From: Cyclobacteriaceae bacterium
GTDB lineage: Bacteria; Bacteroidota; Bacteroidia; Cytophagales; Cyclobacteriaceae
Reading direction: 5' to 3'
Assembly: GCA_022842845.1 (NCBI GenBank)
Contig: JALHOT010000015.1
Span: 21,323 to 85,322 of the forward strand
Length of the DNA stretch: 64,000 nt
Positions 8,841 to 18,403 of this stretch are shown piece after piece (within the stretch, counting starts at the first letter, position 1; each line of letters opens with the position of its first letter). The position numbers and the translations under genes were made by a program. The notes under the pieces are model-generated. The model did not search any database. It worked only from the letters and a program-made list of their open reading frames with translations, and had not been told where the DNA came from.

Positions 8841-9971
8841 CTAATTCTTAGGATAATGTGAATTCCAATACTGCGCATTAAAAGGAATTTGAGTGAGGTC
8901 CTGGAATTCATTTGTCTTATTGCTAATGACCTGTACATCCTTTGTAACAATTCTTTGTAAGGTGAGCGTATTTTTGATTTTGCACATCACTGGTATATTG
9001 GGCGCCCTATCTCCGCTTATAAAATAGGGATAATAATAATCATTAATTTTTTTGTATAATATTGAATAAGAGAATCGGTCAGTCTTAACTTCATGTTGTA
9101 CTATGGCATAGTTATTAGTGGTAATAGAAATACTACCTTGGTAAAGTTTAGGCACAATACCAAAACCCGTTATTTCTTTCGTTGGTTTGGACAAGATATA
9201 TTCAATTGTATACACTGTGTCTGTATCGAAGATTGAAGCTCCGACATATTTCAATTGAAACTTATCTAAATGCTTTGGATTAAAGATACCTTGTTTATTG
9301 GGTGATCCAATTTGATCTACATTGTGTACTTCAAAACTGGGCCAATAGTTGTAAGCATGAGCTTGTAAGAAATCAGCACCAGTACTTCTCCTCTCCTTTA
9401 TGTCAAATTTTTTCAATTGCTGATTACCATATCCCTCGCTATAGCCAAATAAAACAGTCTCCAGTTCAAAAGTATTGCTATCTAAATACTGCGTAGCCAA
9501 GATTGTGGATAAAAATTCCATATTGAAAGGCTTATTGTCATAGTTATTCTTTACTTCTTCAATTGACATTCTTATTATTTCAGCCGGATCTATAGGAGCT
9601 TGTCGTATGATGACTTCATCCAGCAGGCTTATATCTGGTGCAATCTCAATGATGTTTGACTCTTGCAATAGCAGACTGTCTACGCGAATAGTAAGTGGAA
9701 TGTAACCAATACATGAAAACCGTAGCTTCTCATTTTTCATAGCGCCTGTAACTTTCAATTGAAAATTACCATTTACATCAGCAGCGGTTCCTTCTGCACG
9801 ATCTACCAACATGATGTTAACGAATGGAATAGGCGTATTGCTACCTTGTTCTACTATTTTCTTATTGATGAAATAATATTCCTGAGCCTTCATACCACTG
9901 CTTATAAATAGTAGTAATAGAAGTATAATAGGAAGCTGATGGCCACCTTTACGCTCTTTGCTTTTGATCAT
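8841..9971 (-). CDS. Carboxypeptidase-like regulatory domain protein
   Basis: 376 residues, signal peptide ending near residue 29 (SSGMKAQ). Residues about 34-115 form a carboxypeptidase-D regulatory-like beta sandwich (GSNTPIPFVNIMLVDRAEGT, then DVNGNFQLKV and FSCIGYIPLTI), the same module found at the N-terminus of TonB-dependent receptors. Unlike a receptor, the protein ends after about 260 further residues, so there is no room for a 22-strand barrel. The remaining part is beta-rich with no recognised catalytic motif. It is probably a periplasmic or surface protein of unknown role. Confidence 0.65.
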   Translation of the reverse strand: MIKSKERKGGHQLPIILLLLLFISSGMKAQEYYFINKKIVEQGSNTPIPFVNIMLVDRAEGTAADVNGNFQLKVTGAMKNEKLRFSCIGYIPLTIRVDSLLLQESNIIEIAPDISLLDEVIIRQAPIDPAEIIRMSIEEVKNNYDNKPFNMEFLSTILATQYLDSNTFELETVLFGYSEGYGNQQLKKFDIKERRSTGADFLQAHAYNYWPSFEVHNVDQIGSPNKQGIFNPKHLDKFQLKYVGASIFDTDTVYTIEYILSKPTKEITGFGIVPKLYQGSISITTNNYAIVQHEVKTDRFSYSILYKKINDYYYPYFISGDRAPNIPVMCKIKNTLTLQRIVTKDVQVISNKTNEFQDLTQIPFNAQYWNSHYPKN

Positions 9972-10009
9972 GATGATATCTTTATCAGTAAATGGCGATA
10001 GATGTACTT

Positions 10010-10798
10010 TTACTCAAGATAAATAAAACCTTCTAAAAACAGTTTGGCCTGTCCGCCTATCTCAACACGTTCTCCTAAGTATTCGCATTGTAGAAAACCT
10101 TGCCGCTTAGAAAGCTGCATGGCTTGCATGTGTTTTTTACCAAGTCTTTCAGCCCAATAAGGAATTAATGTTGTATGTGCAGACCCAGTTACCGGATCTT
10201 CATCCACGGCAATTTGAGGTGCGAAAAATCTTGATACAAAGTCTGATTGATTTCCTTTAGCCGTTACAATTAAACCACGACAGGGTAAAGCAGCTATTTT
10301 ATCAAACTTTGGCTTTAATAGCTGAATTGTCTCTTCATTATCAAAAACAAGCATGAAGTCCGTTTTACCTTTGTAAGCTGCCATAGCGGGTATATCAAAA
10401 CAATTAGTTAGCGTTGGTGACAAAGCCACAGATTCAAAAGTATCTGATGGAAAATTCAAGGCTAGCCATTCTCCTTTTTTGTGTACAGTGAGCCTTCCAC
10501 TTCTGAGCGAATGGAATTGAATAAGATCCGTTGAATATCCCTCATGGTGAAACAAAACATAAGCAGCCGCAAGGGTAGCATGCCCGCATAAATCCACTTC
10601 AGTAGCGGGCGTAAACCAACGAATAGCATAACCTTGTTCCTGTTTTACATAAAAAACTGTTTCCGCGAGGTTATTTTCCATGGCAATCTTCTGTAAAATA
10701 TCATCTTGCAGCCAATGTTGCAGCGGGCAAACGGCTGCTGGATTTCCAGCGAAAACTTTAGAAGCAAAGGCATCCACTTGATATAGCTTCAATTTCAT
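10010..10798 (-). CDS. PhzF-family isomerase
   Basis: 262 residues of the diaminopimelate-epimerase fold. The two half-domains show the family signatures: QVDAFASKVFAGNPAAV (residues 7-23), the catalytic glutamate in NNLAETVF (Glu46), TPATEVDLCGHATLAAAYVL and, in the second half, DEDPVTGSAHTTLIPYW. PhzF itself isomerises a phenazine precursor, but most homologues in genomes without phz genes act on unknown substrates. No other phenazine genes are present here, so the biological substrate is unknown. It appears to be a single gene. Confidence 0.85.
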   Translation of the reverse strand: MKLKLYQVDAFASKVFAGNPAAVCPLQHWLQDDILQKIAMENNLAETVFYVKQEQGYAIRWFTPATEVDLCGHATLAAAYVLFHHEGYSTDLIQFHSLRSGRLTVHKKGEWLALNFPSDTFESVALSPTLTNCFDIPAMAAYKGKTDFMLVFDNEETIQLLKPKFDKIAALPCRGLIVTAKGNQSDFVSRFFAPQIAVDEDPVTGSAHTTLIPYWAERLGKKHMQAMQLSKRQGFLQCEYLGERVEIGGQAKLFLEGFIYLE

Positions 10799-11026
10799 TT
10801 TGTCAATAATCAGAGAACCAATTATAAGAGAAAAGTCAACTAAACCAAAATATCCTGATTCTCAACAACTAAAGAAAATCTGAACGAGTATTTTCATTGT
10901 ATTCATTTATAAATCATTCAAACAGATGGCAAATAGGTATGATAATTAACAGTGTTATCGATGAGGGATGTCATTGACTTTTGTTTGGTATCTATTTTAC
11001 TTGTCATTGAAGTAATCAATATTCCC

Positions 11027-11773
11027 ATGAAAACCTTAGCAGGAAAAGTTGCCATCGTCAGCGGAGCTGGTTCTGGCATCGGTGAAGCCACTGCCCTACT
11101 CTTCGCCAAAGAGGGTGCCAGTGTTGTGGTCGCAGACATCAACGACAAGCATGGACATGATGTAGTCAATAAAATAAAGCTTGCTGGTGGAGAGTCTTCG
11201 TTTGTAAAGATCGATACAGCCAAAGCCCAAGATCATGAACAGCTTGTGAAGGAAACCCTTAGGTTATATGGGAAACTGGACATAGCTGTTAACAATGCCG
11301 GAATAGGCGGCCCATTGGCACTTACAGAAGATTATCCTTTGGATGGATGGCAAAAAGTAATGGACATTAATTTAACAGGTGTTTTTTATGCCATGCGCTA
11401 TCAATTACCTGCCATGACCAAGGGAGGTAGTATCATCAATATCGCTTCTATCCTGGGCATGGCCGGTGTGCGTCAATCACCTGCCTATGTGGCCGCAAAA
11501 CATGGCGTTGTCGGTTTAACCAAGGCCACCGCTTTAGAGTATGCCGATAAGAACATACGCGTCAATTCCGTAGGGCCGGGATATATTAAAACACCCTTGC
11601 TTACAAATGTCCTCGATGAGGCCACTATGGATGTAATCGCCAAACTTCATCCGATAGGCAGGCTAGGCGAAGCTAAAGAAGTGGCCGAACTCATTGCTTG
11701 GCTTGCCTCGGATAAAGCATCTTTTGTCACAGGTACATATTATGCAGTTGATGGCGGCTACCTGGCGCAATAA
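11027..11773 (+). CDS. Short-chain dehydrogenase/reductase
   Basis: 248 residues of the classical SDR family, predicted to be an NAD(P)-dependent oxidoreductase. It has the GAGSGIG cofactor motif (13-19), NNAG (89-92), catalytic Ser141 and the YVAAK pair Tyr154/Lys158, and ends with the usual DGGYLAQ. ATG at 11027 (MKTLAGKVAIV) was preferred over an earlier in-frame ATG because it places the cofactor motif at the normal distance. The acidic VVADIND after strand 2 (about residues 34-40) suggests NAD rather than NADP. The substrate is not predictable; the sequence resembles glucose or cyclopentanol dehydrogenase-like SDRs. Confidence 0.85.
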   Translation: MKTLAGKVAIVSGAGSGIGEATALLFAKEGASVVVADINDKHGHDVVNKIKLAGGESSFVKIDTAKAQDHEQLVKETLRLYGKLDIAVNNAGIGGPLALTEDYPLDGWQKVMDINLTGVFYAMRYQLPAMTKGGSIINIASILGMAGVRQSPAYVAAKHGVVGLTKATALEYADKNIRVNSVGPGYIKTPLLTNVLDEATMDVIAKLHPIGRLGEAKEVAELIAWLASDKASFVTGTYYAVDGGYLAQ

Positions 11774-11861
11774 GATTGAAAAAAATAGGCAAGGTTTCTA
11801 GTGGCATAACTTAGGTGGATAAACCATCTACATAGTTTAACAAGAAAGCTTGGCAGGCAAA

Positions 11862-11880
11862 TTCAGAATTTCTTCAGAAT
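11862..11880. promoter_or_regulatory. Candidate response-regulator box upstream of the metal efflux operon
   Basis: Sequence TTCAGAATTTCTTCAGAAT. It is a direct repeat of TTCAGAA with an 11-bp start-to-start distance, one helical turn, as expected for an OmpR-type dimer. It ends 26 bp before the ATG at 11907. A near copy (17/19) sits at 18404-18422 before the DUF3570 operon. The binding protein is inferred to be the response regulator encoded at 21312. Confidence 0.55.
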
Positions 11881-11906
11881 CGAATCGTTAGTTTGTAGGG
11901 AAATAT

Positions 11907-12278
11907 ATGAGAAAACATGCGGCCATAGTATTCTTAATACTCCATTTCTTCACCGCAACGGAGTTACACCAACTGATGCGCATGCCTCTGCTGCTCAGCC
12001 ATTTCACCGAAGACCGACAAGATACAGCACTTAATCTTTGGGATTTTCTGGCACTTCATTATGCATCAGAAAGTCATCAGTCGCAAGAGCCACATGAAAG
12101 CCTGCCCTTCCAAGGTTCATGTAAAATTAGCCTACTTGCTCTGTGGGTTGAAGTGCCTGATCTGGAAGGTATAGCACTGAAAGATTTGCATGAACGCGTA
12201 ACTGAAAAAAACGTTCTGCCTGGCTCTATTCTTCCTTCCCACGCGGGTCAGTCAATCTGGCAACCACCCCGAATATAA
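11907..12278 (+). CDS. Small secreted protein of a metal-efflux operon
   Basis: 123 residues with a signal-like N-terminus (MRKHAAIVFLILHFFTATELHQL). The mature part is rich in His and acidic residues and contains LLLSHFTEDR, DFLALHYASESHQSQEPHES and the C-terminus SIWQPPRI. I recognise this pattern (HFTEHR-like, DFLxxHY, and a terminal IWQPP) as a small protein commonly found just upstream of CzcA/CusA-type pumps in Bacteroidota; its function is unknown. It is the first gene after the candidate box and lies 70 bp before the pump gene. A periplasmic metal-binding role is plausible but inferred. Confidence 0.65.
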   Translation: MRKHAAIVFLILHFFTATELHQLMRMPLLLSHFTEDRQDTALNLWDFLALHYASESHQSQEPHESLPFQGSCKISLLALWVEVPDLEGIALKDLHERVTEKNVLPGSILPSHAGQSIWQPPRI

Positions 12279-12348
12279 AGCAATGAAGCCCTGCTTCGTT
12301 TTTTGATTCCCTTTTTCTGGATCTTGTTTTACGCTTTCACTTACCTAC

Positions 12349-15300
12349 ATGCTTACTGCTATTATTCAATTCACCTTACGCAATAAACTCATTGTCAGCA
12401 TACTTATTCTTGGCTTGATTGGATGGGGGACCTATTCCCTCTTTCAATTACCCATAGATGCAGTACCAGATATTACTAATAACCAGGTACAGATTATCAC
12501 AACGGCCCCTTCGCAATCTGCATTGGACATAGAGCGACAGGTCACCTTTGTGGTAGAACAAACCATGGCCACTGTGCCGGGTATTATTGAGATTCGTTCT
12601 TTTTCACGTTTTGGTTTGTCGGTTGTCACTATTGTTTTTTCAGATGATACGGATGTCTATTGGGCACGTCAGCAGGTTGGTGAAAGGCTGGCGATGGCAC
12701 AAAAGCAAATTCCTGCTGCTATCGGCACACCCGAACTAGCACCCGTAACAACAGGGCTTGGAGAAATTTATCAATACATTGTAAAAGCCAAGCCTGGCTA
12801 TGAAAACCGATATACGGTAATGGACTTGCGAACCTTGCAAGACTGGATTGTAAGACGACAACTATTAGGAACACAGGGCATTGCTGATGTAAGTAGTTTT
12901 GGTGGGCTCTTGAAGCAATATGAGTTGGCCATCGATCCGGATAAGCTCAATAGCTTCAATCTTACCTTTCAGGACCTATTCAGAGCACTTGAACAGAATA
13001 ATCAAAATACTGGTGGTGCCTACATAGAAAAAAACAAACAAGCCTACTTTATCCGGAGTGAAGGGATTTTTACCGCAGCTGCTGACATTGAGCAAGTGAC
13101 AGTGGGTAACACGCAAAACAACACACCCATTTTAATGAAAGATGTTGCACAGGTGCAACTAGGCCATGCCTTGCGTTATGGTGCCATGACGCAGAATGGC
13201 GAAAGTGAAACCGTTGGCGCTGTAGTCATGATGCTAAAAGGAGCTAATTCTTCAGAGGTCATCGCGAATGTAAAAGCTAAGATTGCCGAAATACAAAAGA
13301 CCTTGCCTGAGGGTGTTGTCATTGAACCCTTTCTCGATCGCACTAAACTTGTCAACAATGCTATTAGTACAGTCAGTAAAAACTTAGCAGAGGGGGCACT
13401 TATTGTTATCCTTGTGCTGGTACTCATGCTAGGAAACTTGCGGGCAGGCCTTGTGGTGGCTTCAGTCATTCCACTTTCAATGCTTTTTGCTATTAGTATG
13501 ATGAACCTATTCGGGGTATCAGGCAATCTCATGAGCCTTGGTGCTATTGACTTTGGGCTAATTGTAGATGGTGCAGTCATTATCGTTGAAGCCACCCTAC
13601 ACTACATGGCCTTATCTGGTATACAAGGTGTTCTCAGTCAAAGGCAAATGGATGAACAAGTAGGCAGCTCTGCTAAAAAAATGATGAGTGCTGCCGCTTT
13701 TGGTCAGTTAATTATTCTAATTGTTTATTTACCCATCCTCTCTCTGGTTGGTATAGAAGGTAAAATGTTTAAGCCGATGGCGCAAACGGTCATCTTCGCC
13801 ATAGCAGGTGCTTTTATTTTGTCACTTACCTACGTGCCATTGGCCTCTTCCCTATTTCTCAGCAAAAGAACTACGCATCAGAAAAACCTCTCTGATCGCT
13901 TTATTGATAAGATCAAGGCGCTTTACGTGCCAAGCCTGCAACTGGCCTTGAATTGGAAAAAAAGCATTGTCTTAAGCTCCCTGTTTGTACTGATCTTAAG
14001 CATAGGTATATTTTTCTCTTTAGGGGGCGAGTTCTTACCTGAATTAGACGAAGGTGATTTTGCTGTTGACACTCGCCTGCTCACAGGCAGCAGTCTTACT
14101 TCCACTGTAGAGGCCACGCTTAAAGGTGAAGCGGTACTACTTAAAAACTTCCCGGAGGTAGAAAAAGTAATTGCCAAAATTGGTTCTGCCGAAATCCCTA
14201 CTGATCCTATGCCCATAGAAGCTGCGGATATGATGGTAGTAATGAAAGATAAAGATGAATGGGTAAGTGCAAGCACCAAAGATGAAATGATTGAAAAAAT
14301 GCAAGCTGTGCTACGCGAGCAAGTACCCGGTGTTTGGTTTGGTTTTCAGCATCCTATACAAATGCGCTTCAACGAACTCATGACAGGTGCCAGACAAGAT
14401 GTTGTGGTAAAAATTTATGGTGAAGATTTGAACTTACTAACGGACTATGCCGGTAAACTGGGGAGCCTCGTATCAAAAATTGATGGGACAGAAAGTCTCT
14501 TCATCGAAAATATGACGGGACTTCCCCAAATCATCATCCGATTAAAGCGCGACAGGCTGGCTCAATACAAACTTTCGGTTGAAGAAGTTAATGATGTGAT
14601 CAACACTGCCTTTGCAGGTAAATCGGCAGGTCAACTTTTCGAAGGTGAGAAGCGATTTGATGTGGTCTTGCGGCTTAATGCTGAGCATAGAAAATCAGTA
14701 GATCATGTGCAGAACTTACGCATTAGCAATGCCGAGGGAATGCAGGTGCCCTTGCATGCCATTGCTGCAGTAAGTTTAGAAACAGGCCCCAACCAAATAC
14801 AACGAGATGATGCGAAAAGACGCATTGTCGTTGGCTTTAATACGAGGGGTCGCGATGTAGAGAGCATTATTGAGGAATTGAAGACTAATGTGGACAGCCA
14901 ATTACAAATGGCACCTGGGTATTATGTGACTTATGGTGGTTCTTTTAAAAATCTGGAGGAAGCCAAAGCACGTCTTGCCATTGCAGTACCTGTAGCCCTG
15001 CTACTCATTTTTATACTGTTATATTTCACATTTAACTCCATCAAGCTCAGTTTGCTTATTTACTCTGCTATTCCTCTATCGGCCATTGGAGGTATACTGG
15101 CTTTGTGGATCAGGGGTATGCCCTTCAGCATCTCTGCTGGCGTAGGCTTCATTGCGCTTTTTGGCGTAGCCGTGCTTAATGGCATTGTACTGATAGCAGA
15201 ATTTAATCGATTGAAAAAAGAAGAATCTAATACGTTAAATGAATTAATTATGAAAGGAACACTTACCAGGCTCAGACCTGTATTGATGACAGCGCTGGTA

Positions 15301-16047
15301 GCCTCCCTTGGCTTTTTACCCATGGCACTTTCTAATGGAAGTGGTGCCGAAGTACAAAAACCATTGGCCACAGTAGTGATTGGTGGTCTGATCAGTGCCA
15401 CCTTACTCACACTCATTTTATTACCGGTGCTTTATAGTTTAGTAGAGTCAAGTCATATTAAAATAAGTAAAATATTAAGTATAGCCGTAATCCTGATCTC
15501 ACTATCCTCGCTGCAAGCCATAGCGCAGCCCACTCAGGAAGTTCACCTTTATAAAAATGCAGAACAATTGTTGTCACAGCAGGCGGGGCAGGTAATCATA
15601 CTTCAAAAAACGGCTAAAGCTTTTCGTGAAACCGACAAACATGCCTTGATTTTACAAAGCACAGAAGGCGAGCAAGTCATTGCTTTTAATGAGGTCTATG
15701 GCTACGCCTACCAGGGAAAAAGGTACCGTGCTGATGGAAAAAGAGGACTTTTGGAATGGTCTGGATATTATGAAATACTTGATGAAGAAGGAATCATGTT
15801 GTATGCGCGAAAAATCTATCATCACAAAGGTGGGCCGGGGGTTAACTACTTTTTTAGTAAAGATGCTAATGCTCCTGTGCATATGCTGACCTTGGGTGAA
15901 ATTAAAAAAGTATTTGCTGGGAATGAGTCCTTCATTGAGGCTGTCAGCAAACAATTCAAAGATGATTATGCAGCACTTGCTGAGAAAGATGCAGCCGGTC
16001 ACTCATTACTCATTCGTTTATATCAACAGTCGATTAAACCGCTATGA
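12349..16047 (+). CDS. CzcA/CusA-type heavy-metal RND efflux pump with extra C-terminal domain
   Basis: Inner-membrane proton-driven pump expected to export metal ions through a tripartite complex. The RND core spans about residues 1-1040, with 12 membrane helices and the motif DFGLIVDGAVIIVE at 401-414. Asp401, Asp407 and Glu414 align with CzcA Asp402, Asp408 and Glu415. In published classification, this DFG-DGA-E arrangement marks divalent-cation exporters (Zn, Co, Cd, Ni), rather than the monovalent Cu/Ag class. Unusually, the protein continues for about 190 residues: a hydrophobic segment (LSIAVILISLSSLQAIAQ, about 1045-1065) followed by a beta-rich domain ending IRLYQQSIKPL. CzcA is normally about 1060 residues. 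The extension looks like a fused secreted protein. It overlaps the next gene by ATGA. Confidence 0.9.
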   Translation: MLTAIIQFTLRNKLIVSILILGLIGWGTYSLFQLPIDAVPDITNNQVQIITTAPSQSALDIERQVTFVVEQTMATVPGIIEIRSFSRFGLSVVTIVFSDDTDVYWARQQVGERLAMAQKQIPAAIGTPELAPVTTGLGEIYQYIVKAKPGYENRYTVMDLRTLQDWIVRRQLLGTQGIADVSSFGGLLKQYELAIDPDKLNSFNLTFQDLFRALEQNNQNTGGAYIEKNKQAYFIRSEGIFTAAADIEQVTVGNTQNNTPILMKDVAQVQLGHALRYGAMTQNGESETVGAVVMMLKGANSSEVIANVKAKIAEIQKTLPEGVVIEPFLDRTKLVNNAISTVSKNLAEGALIVILVLVLMLGNLRAGLVVASVIPLSMLFAISMMNLFGVSGNLMSLGAIDFGLIVDGAVIIVEATLHYMALSGIQGVLSQRQMDEQVGSSAKKMMSAAAFGQLIILIVYLPILSLVGIEGKMFKPMAQTVIFAIAGAFILSLTYVPLASSLFLSKRTTHQKNLSDRFIDKIKALYVPSLQLALNWKKSIVLSSLFVLILSIGIFFSLGGEFLPELDEGDFAVDTRLLTGSSLTSTVEATLKGEAVLLKNFPEVEKVIAKIGSAEIPTDPMPIEAADMMVVMKDKDEWVSASTKDEMIEKMQAVLREQVPGVWFGFQHPIQMRFNELMTGARQDVVVKIYGEDLNLLTDYAGKLGSLVSKIDGTESLFIENMTGLPQIIIRLKRDRLAQYKLSVEEVNDVINTAFAGKSAGQLFEGEKRFDVVLRLNAEHRKSVDHVQNLRISNAEGMQVPLHAIAAVSLETGPNQIQRDDAKRRIVVGFNTRGRDVESIIEELKTNVDSQLQMAPGYYVTYGGSFKNLEEAKARLAIAVPVALLLIFILLYFTFNSIKLSLLIYSAIPLSAIGGILALWIRGMPFSISAGVGFIALFGVAVLNGIVLIAEFNRLKKEESNTLNELIMKGTLTRLRPVLMTALVASLGFLPMALSNGSGAEVQKPLATVVIGGLISATLLTLILLPVLYSLVESSHIKISKILSIAVILISLSSLQAIAQPTQEVHLYKNAEQLLSQQAGQVIILQKTAKAFRETDKHALILQSTEGEQVIAFNEVYGYAYQGKRYRADGKRGLLEWSGYYEILDEEGIMLYARKIYHHKGGPGVNYFFSKDANAPVHMLTLGEIKKVFAGNESFIEAVSKQFKDDYAALAEKDAAGHSLLIRLYQQSIKPL

Positions 16048-17282
16048 TAAGATTTAAGCTTTGTATTTTATTAATGCTGAGTGCCTTGTCACTCAGTGCT
16101 CAGGTACGGGTATTGGGACCATCCGAAATAGTGACGCTTGTTAAAGCGAATCACCCTGCCCTGCTGGCTGCCAGGCTTAAAATAAGACAGCAGGAAGCGC
16201 TACTGCGCGGAAATGCTCCTGTGCCTAAAACGGATGTTTCGCTAATGCTTGGTCAATACAACAGCATTCAAAAGAAAGACAATAACCTGAGCATATCACA
16301 AAGCATTCCTTTTCCGGGCACTTTTATACAGCAAAAACATTTTGCGAAGGCTAGCCTTCAAGAAGCGAGTCTGCAAGAAGCAGTAAGTCTCAACGACTAT
16401 ACATTAGAGGCCAGGCTATTGATAGCAAATACCTATTACATGCAAGCAAGGGTACAACTATTGAAGCAACAAGACAGTCTTTACGCACACAGCTACTCTT
16501 TAGCAACCCTACGATATAAAGCAGGTGATGAGAGCTACCTCACTCAATTGGCTGCCGGTAACCAGCAACAGCTCATGCACAATCATTTAATAATTGCTGA
16601 GCAAGCGGTGGAAGCAGCATACGCACAGCTTAGACTGTTATGTGGTATTGATTATGAATTCTCTTTGCAAGGCACACTGTCGGAAGTAACGCTACTGCCG
16701 GCTGATACCAGCCTTTTACAAAATAATCCGCTGAGGGCTCTATCAACTGCAGGCATTAACCTGGCACAGGCTGCCCGAAAACTGGAAAGTGCTAAAGCCA
16801 TGCCCGACTTACGTTTAGGCTACTTTAACCAAACGTTGATAGGCACCCAAAACATTAATGGACAGGACCAATTCTTTGATGGTAGCAAAAGATTTCAGGG
16901 TGTACAGCTTGGGCTGGCTGTTCCGATTTGGTATGCCCACACCCGAGGACAGCTACGCGCCTACAGGATTCAGGAGGATATCGCCCGCCAGCAGGATGCC
17001 GCTACAAAATTATCATTATCGCAAGCCTATGAAGAAGTGATTCGATCCATGATGAAAAACAAAAGCATGGTGGATTACTATCGGCAACATGGTTTGACCG
17101 CTGCAGCCACACTTAGCGAAAAAAGCATGAAAGCATTCGCAGCAGGCGACATTGACTTTGTCAACTTATCCATGCACCTGCAACAAGAGCTGAGCATCCG
17201 GGAAGCCTATCTGGAAACGCTGCTCAACTATCATCAAAATATTTTACAACTATCACACCTAACAGGCGCTTATCAACCATGA
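16044..17282 (+). CDS. TolC/CzcC-like outer-membrane efflux channel
   Basis: 412 residues. The signal peptide (MIRFKLCILLMLSALSLSAQ) is followed by two TolC-type repeats of long amphipathic helices and short strands. The segment VTLVKANHPALLAARLKIRQQEALLRG is typical of the outer efflux protein family. It would form the outer-membrane tunnel of the CzcCBA-like complex. It overlaps the pump gene and the adaptor gene by 4 bases each, so the three are coupled. Compared with classical CzcC (about 420 residues), the length is normal. Confidence 0.88.
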   Translation: MIRFKLCILLMLSALSLSAQVRVLGPSEIVTLVKANHPALLAARLKIRQQEALLRGNAPVPKTDVSLMLGQYNSIQKKDNNLSISQSIPFPGTFIQQKHFAKASLQEASLQEAVSLNDYTLEARLLIANTYYMQARVQLLKQQDSLYAHSYSLATLRYKAGDESYLTQLAAGNQQQLMHNHLIIAEQAVEAAYAQLRLLCGIDYEFSLQGTLSEVTLLPADTSLLQNNPLRALSTAGINLAQAARKLESAKAMPDLRLGYFNQTLIGTQNINGQDQFFDGSKRFQGVQLGLAVPIWYAHTRGQLRAYRIQEDIARQQDAATKLSLSQAYEEVIRSMMKNKSMVDYYRQHGLTAAATLSEKSMKAFAAGDIDFVNLSMHLQQELSIREAYLETLLNYHQNILQLSHLTGAYQP

Positions 17283-18403
17283 AAAGACTAAGTATATTTA
17301 TAATCATTCTTGTTGCTTTAGCAGCCTGTAAACAAGCCACCGAAACGAGTGAGCAAAGTGCTGCACCCCAAGGCCTTATCACGCTGAGCGATAGCCAGGC
17401 CAAAAGCCTGACGATACAAATGGGCAAACTGGAGAAAACTGTTTTACAGGAAAGCATTGAAGCGCGCGGACAATTGGATGTGCCCCCACAAAACTTAATA
17501 TCCATCATGGCTCCACTAGGGGGCTTTGTGAAGGAAACCACCATGCTGCAAGGCATGAAGGTAAAGAAGGGACAAGTAATGGCTGTGCTTGAGCATCCTA
17601 ACTACATTCGTTTACAACAAGATTATCTTGAAAAGAGCAGTCAGTTAGAGTACCTACAGACAGAATACAAAAGACAGGAAACTTTGCAGGTAGAAAACGC
17701 CAATGCACTTAAAACAGCGCAACAAGCAAAAGCCAATTATGAAAGTACCCTTGGCATGGTAAAGGGGCTGGAGGCCATGTTGACACTTGCTCACATTTCT
17801 GTTAGCGAATTAAAAAAAGGCACTATCCAAAATAGCATAGCCCTTCGGGCTCCAAGCGATGGTTACGTAACCCAGGTTTGGGTCAATAATGGCCGTTATG
17901 TACAAGAGAGCGATATCCTCTTTGAGCTCGTGAATCTGGAACATATCCATGCTGAGTTAAAATTCTTTGAAGGTGATATCGGTAAAATTAAAAAAGGGCA
18001 AAGCGTTATGCTCTATAGCCCCGGTCTGCAAGAACCCTTACAAGCAACTGTCTATCTGGTTGGAAAAGTGATTAGCAGCGACAGAAGTATTCAGGTGCAT
18101 TGCCATTTGGCAAAGGAAGATGAAAGCCTGATTCCCGGCAGCTATGTAACCGCCACCGTATCGATTGGGGAAAAGGTGGGCTCTACCCTTCCGGCAGCAG
18201 CTGTAGTACACTTCGATGGGAAGGATTATGCGTTCGTAGAGATTAGCACAAACCAGTACGAAGCCATTGAAGTCAGCATCATCCAAAGTAGTGGTGATAA
18301 GGTAATGATAGAACTGACGGATGCCAATCATGCCAATAAAAACTTTGTAGTAGAAGGCGCCTTTGAACTGCTGGGATTGCTTAAGAATAGTGGAGATGAG
18401 TAA
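17279..18403 (+). CDS. Periplasmic adaptor (membrane fusion protein) of the metal efflux system
   Basis: 374 residues, a lipoprotein by its lipobox VALAAC (Cys17). It has the usual order of the family: beta-barrel and lipoyl-like half (GGFVKETTMLQGMKVKKGQVMAVLEHPNYI), a coiled-coil hairpin around residues 115-170 (YLEKSSQLEYLQTEYKRQ through KANYESTLGMVKGL), the second lipoyl half (LRAPSDGYVTQVWV) and a membrane-proximal barrel. No CusB-type N-terminal Met-rich metal site is obvious, which fits divalent-metal export. It closes the coupled pump-channel-adaptor cassette. Confidence 0.88.
   Translation: MKRLSIFIIILVALAACKQATETSEQSAAPQGLITLSDSQAKSLTIQMGKLEKTVLQESIEARGQLDVPPQNLISIMAPLGGFVKETTMLQGMKVKKGQVMAVLEHPNYIRLQQDYLEKSSQLEYLQTEYKRQETLQVENANALKTAQQAKANYESTLGMVKGLEAMLTLAHISVSELKKGTIQNSIALRAPSDGYVTQVWVNNGRYVQESDILFELVNLEHIHAELKFFEGDIGKIKKGQSVMLYSPGLQEPLQATVYLVGKVISSDRSIQVHCHLAKEDESLIPGSYVTATVSIGEKVGSTLPAAAVVHFDGKDYAFVEISTNQYEAIEVSIIQSSGDKVMIELTDANHANKNFVVEGAFELLGLLKNSGDE

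Noticed and set aside
10010..10798. Phenazine biosynthesis cluster
   Set aside because: PhzF is alone; no phzA, B, D, E or G partner lies nearby.
12349..16047. Copper/silver-specific CusA
   Set aside because: The DFG-DGA-E helix motif (Asp401, Asp407, Glu414) fits the divalent-metal CzcA/CnrA group rather than the monovalent group.
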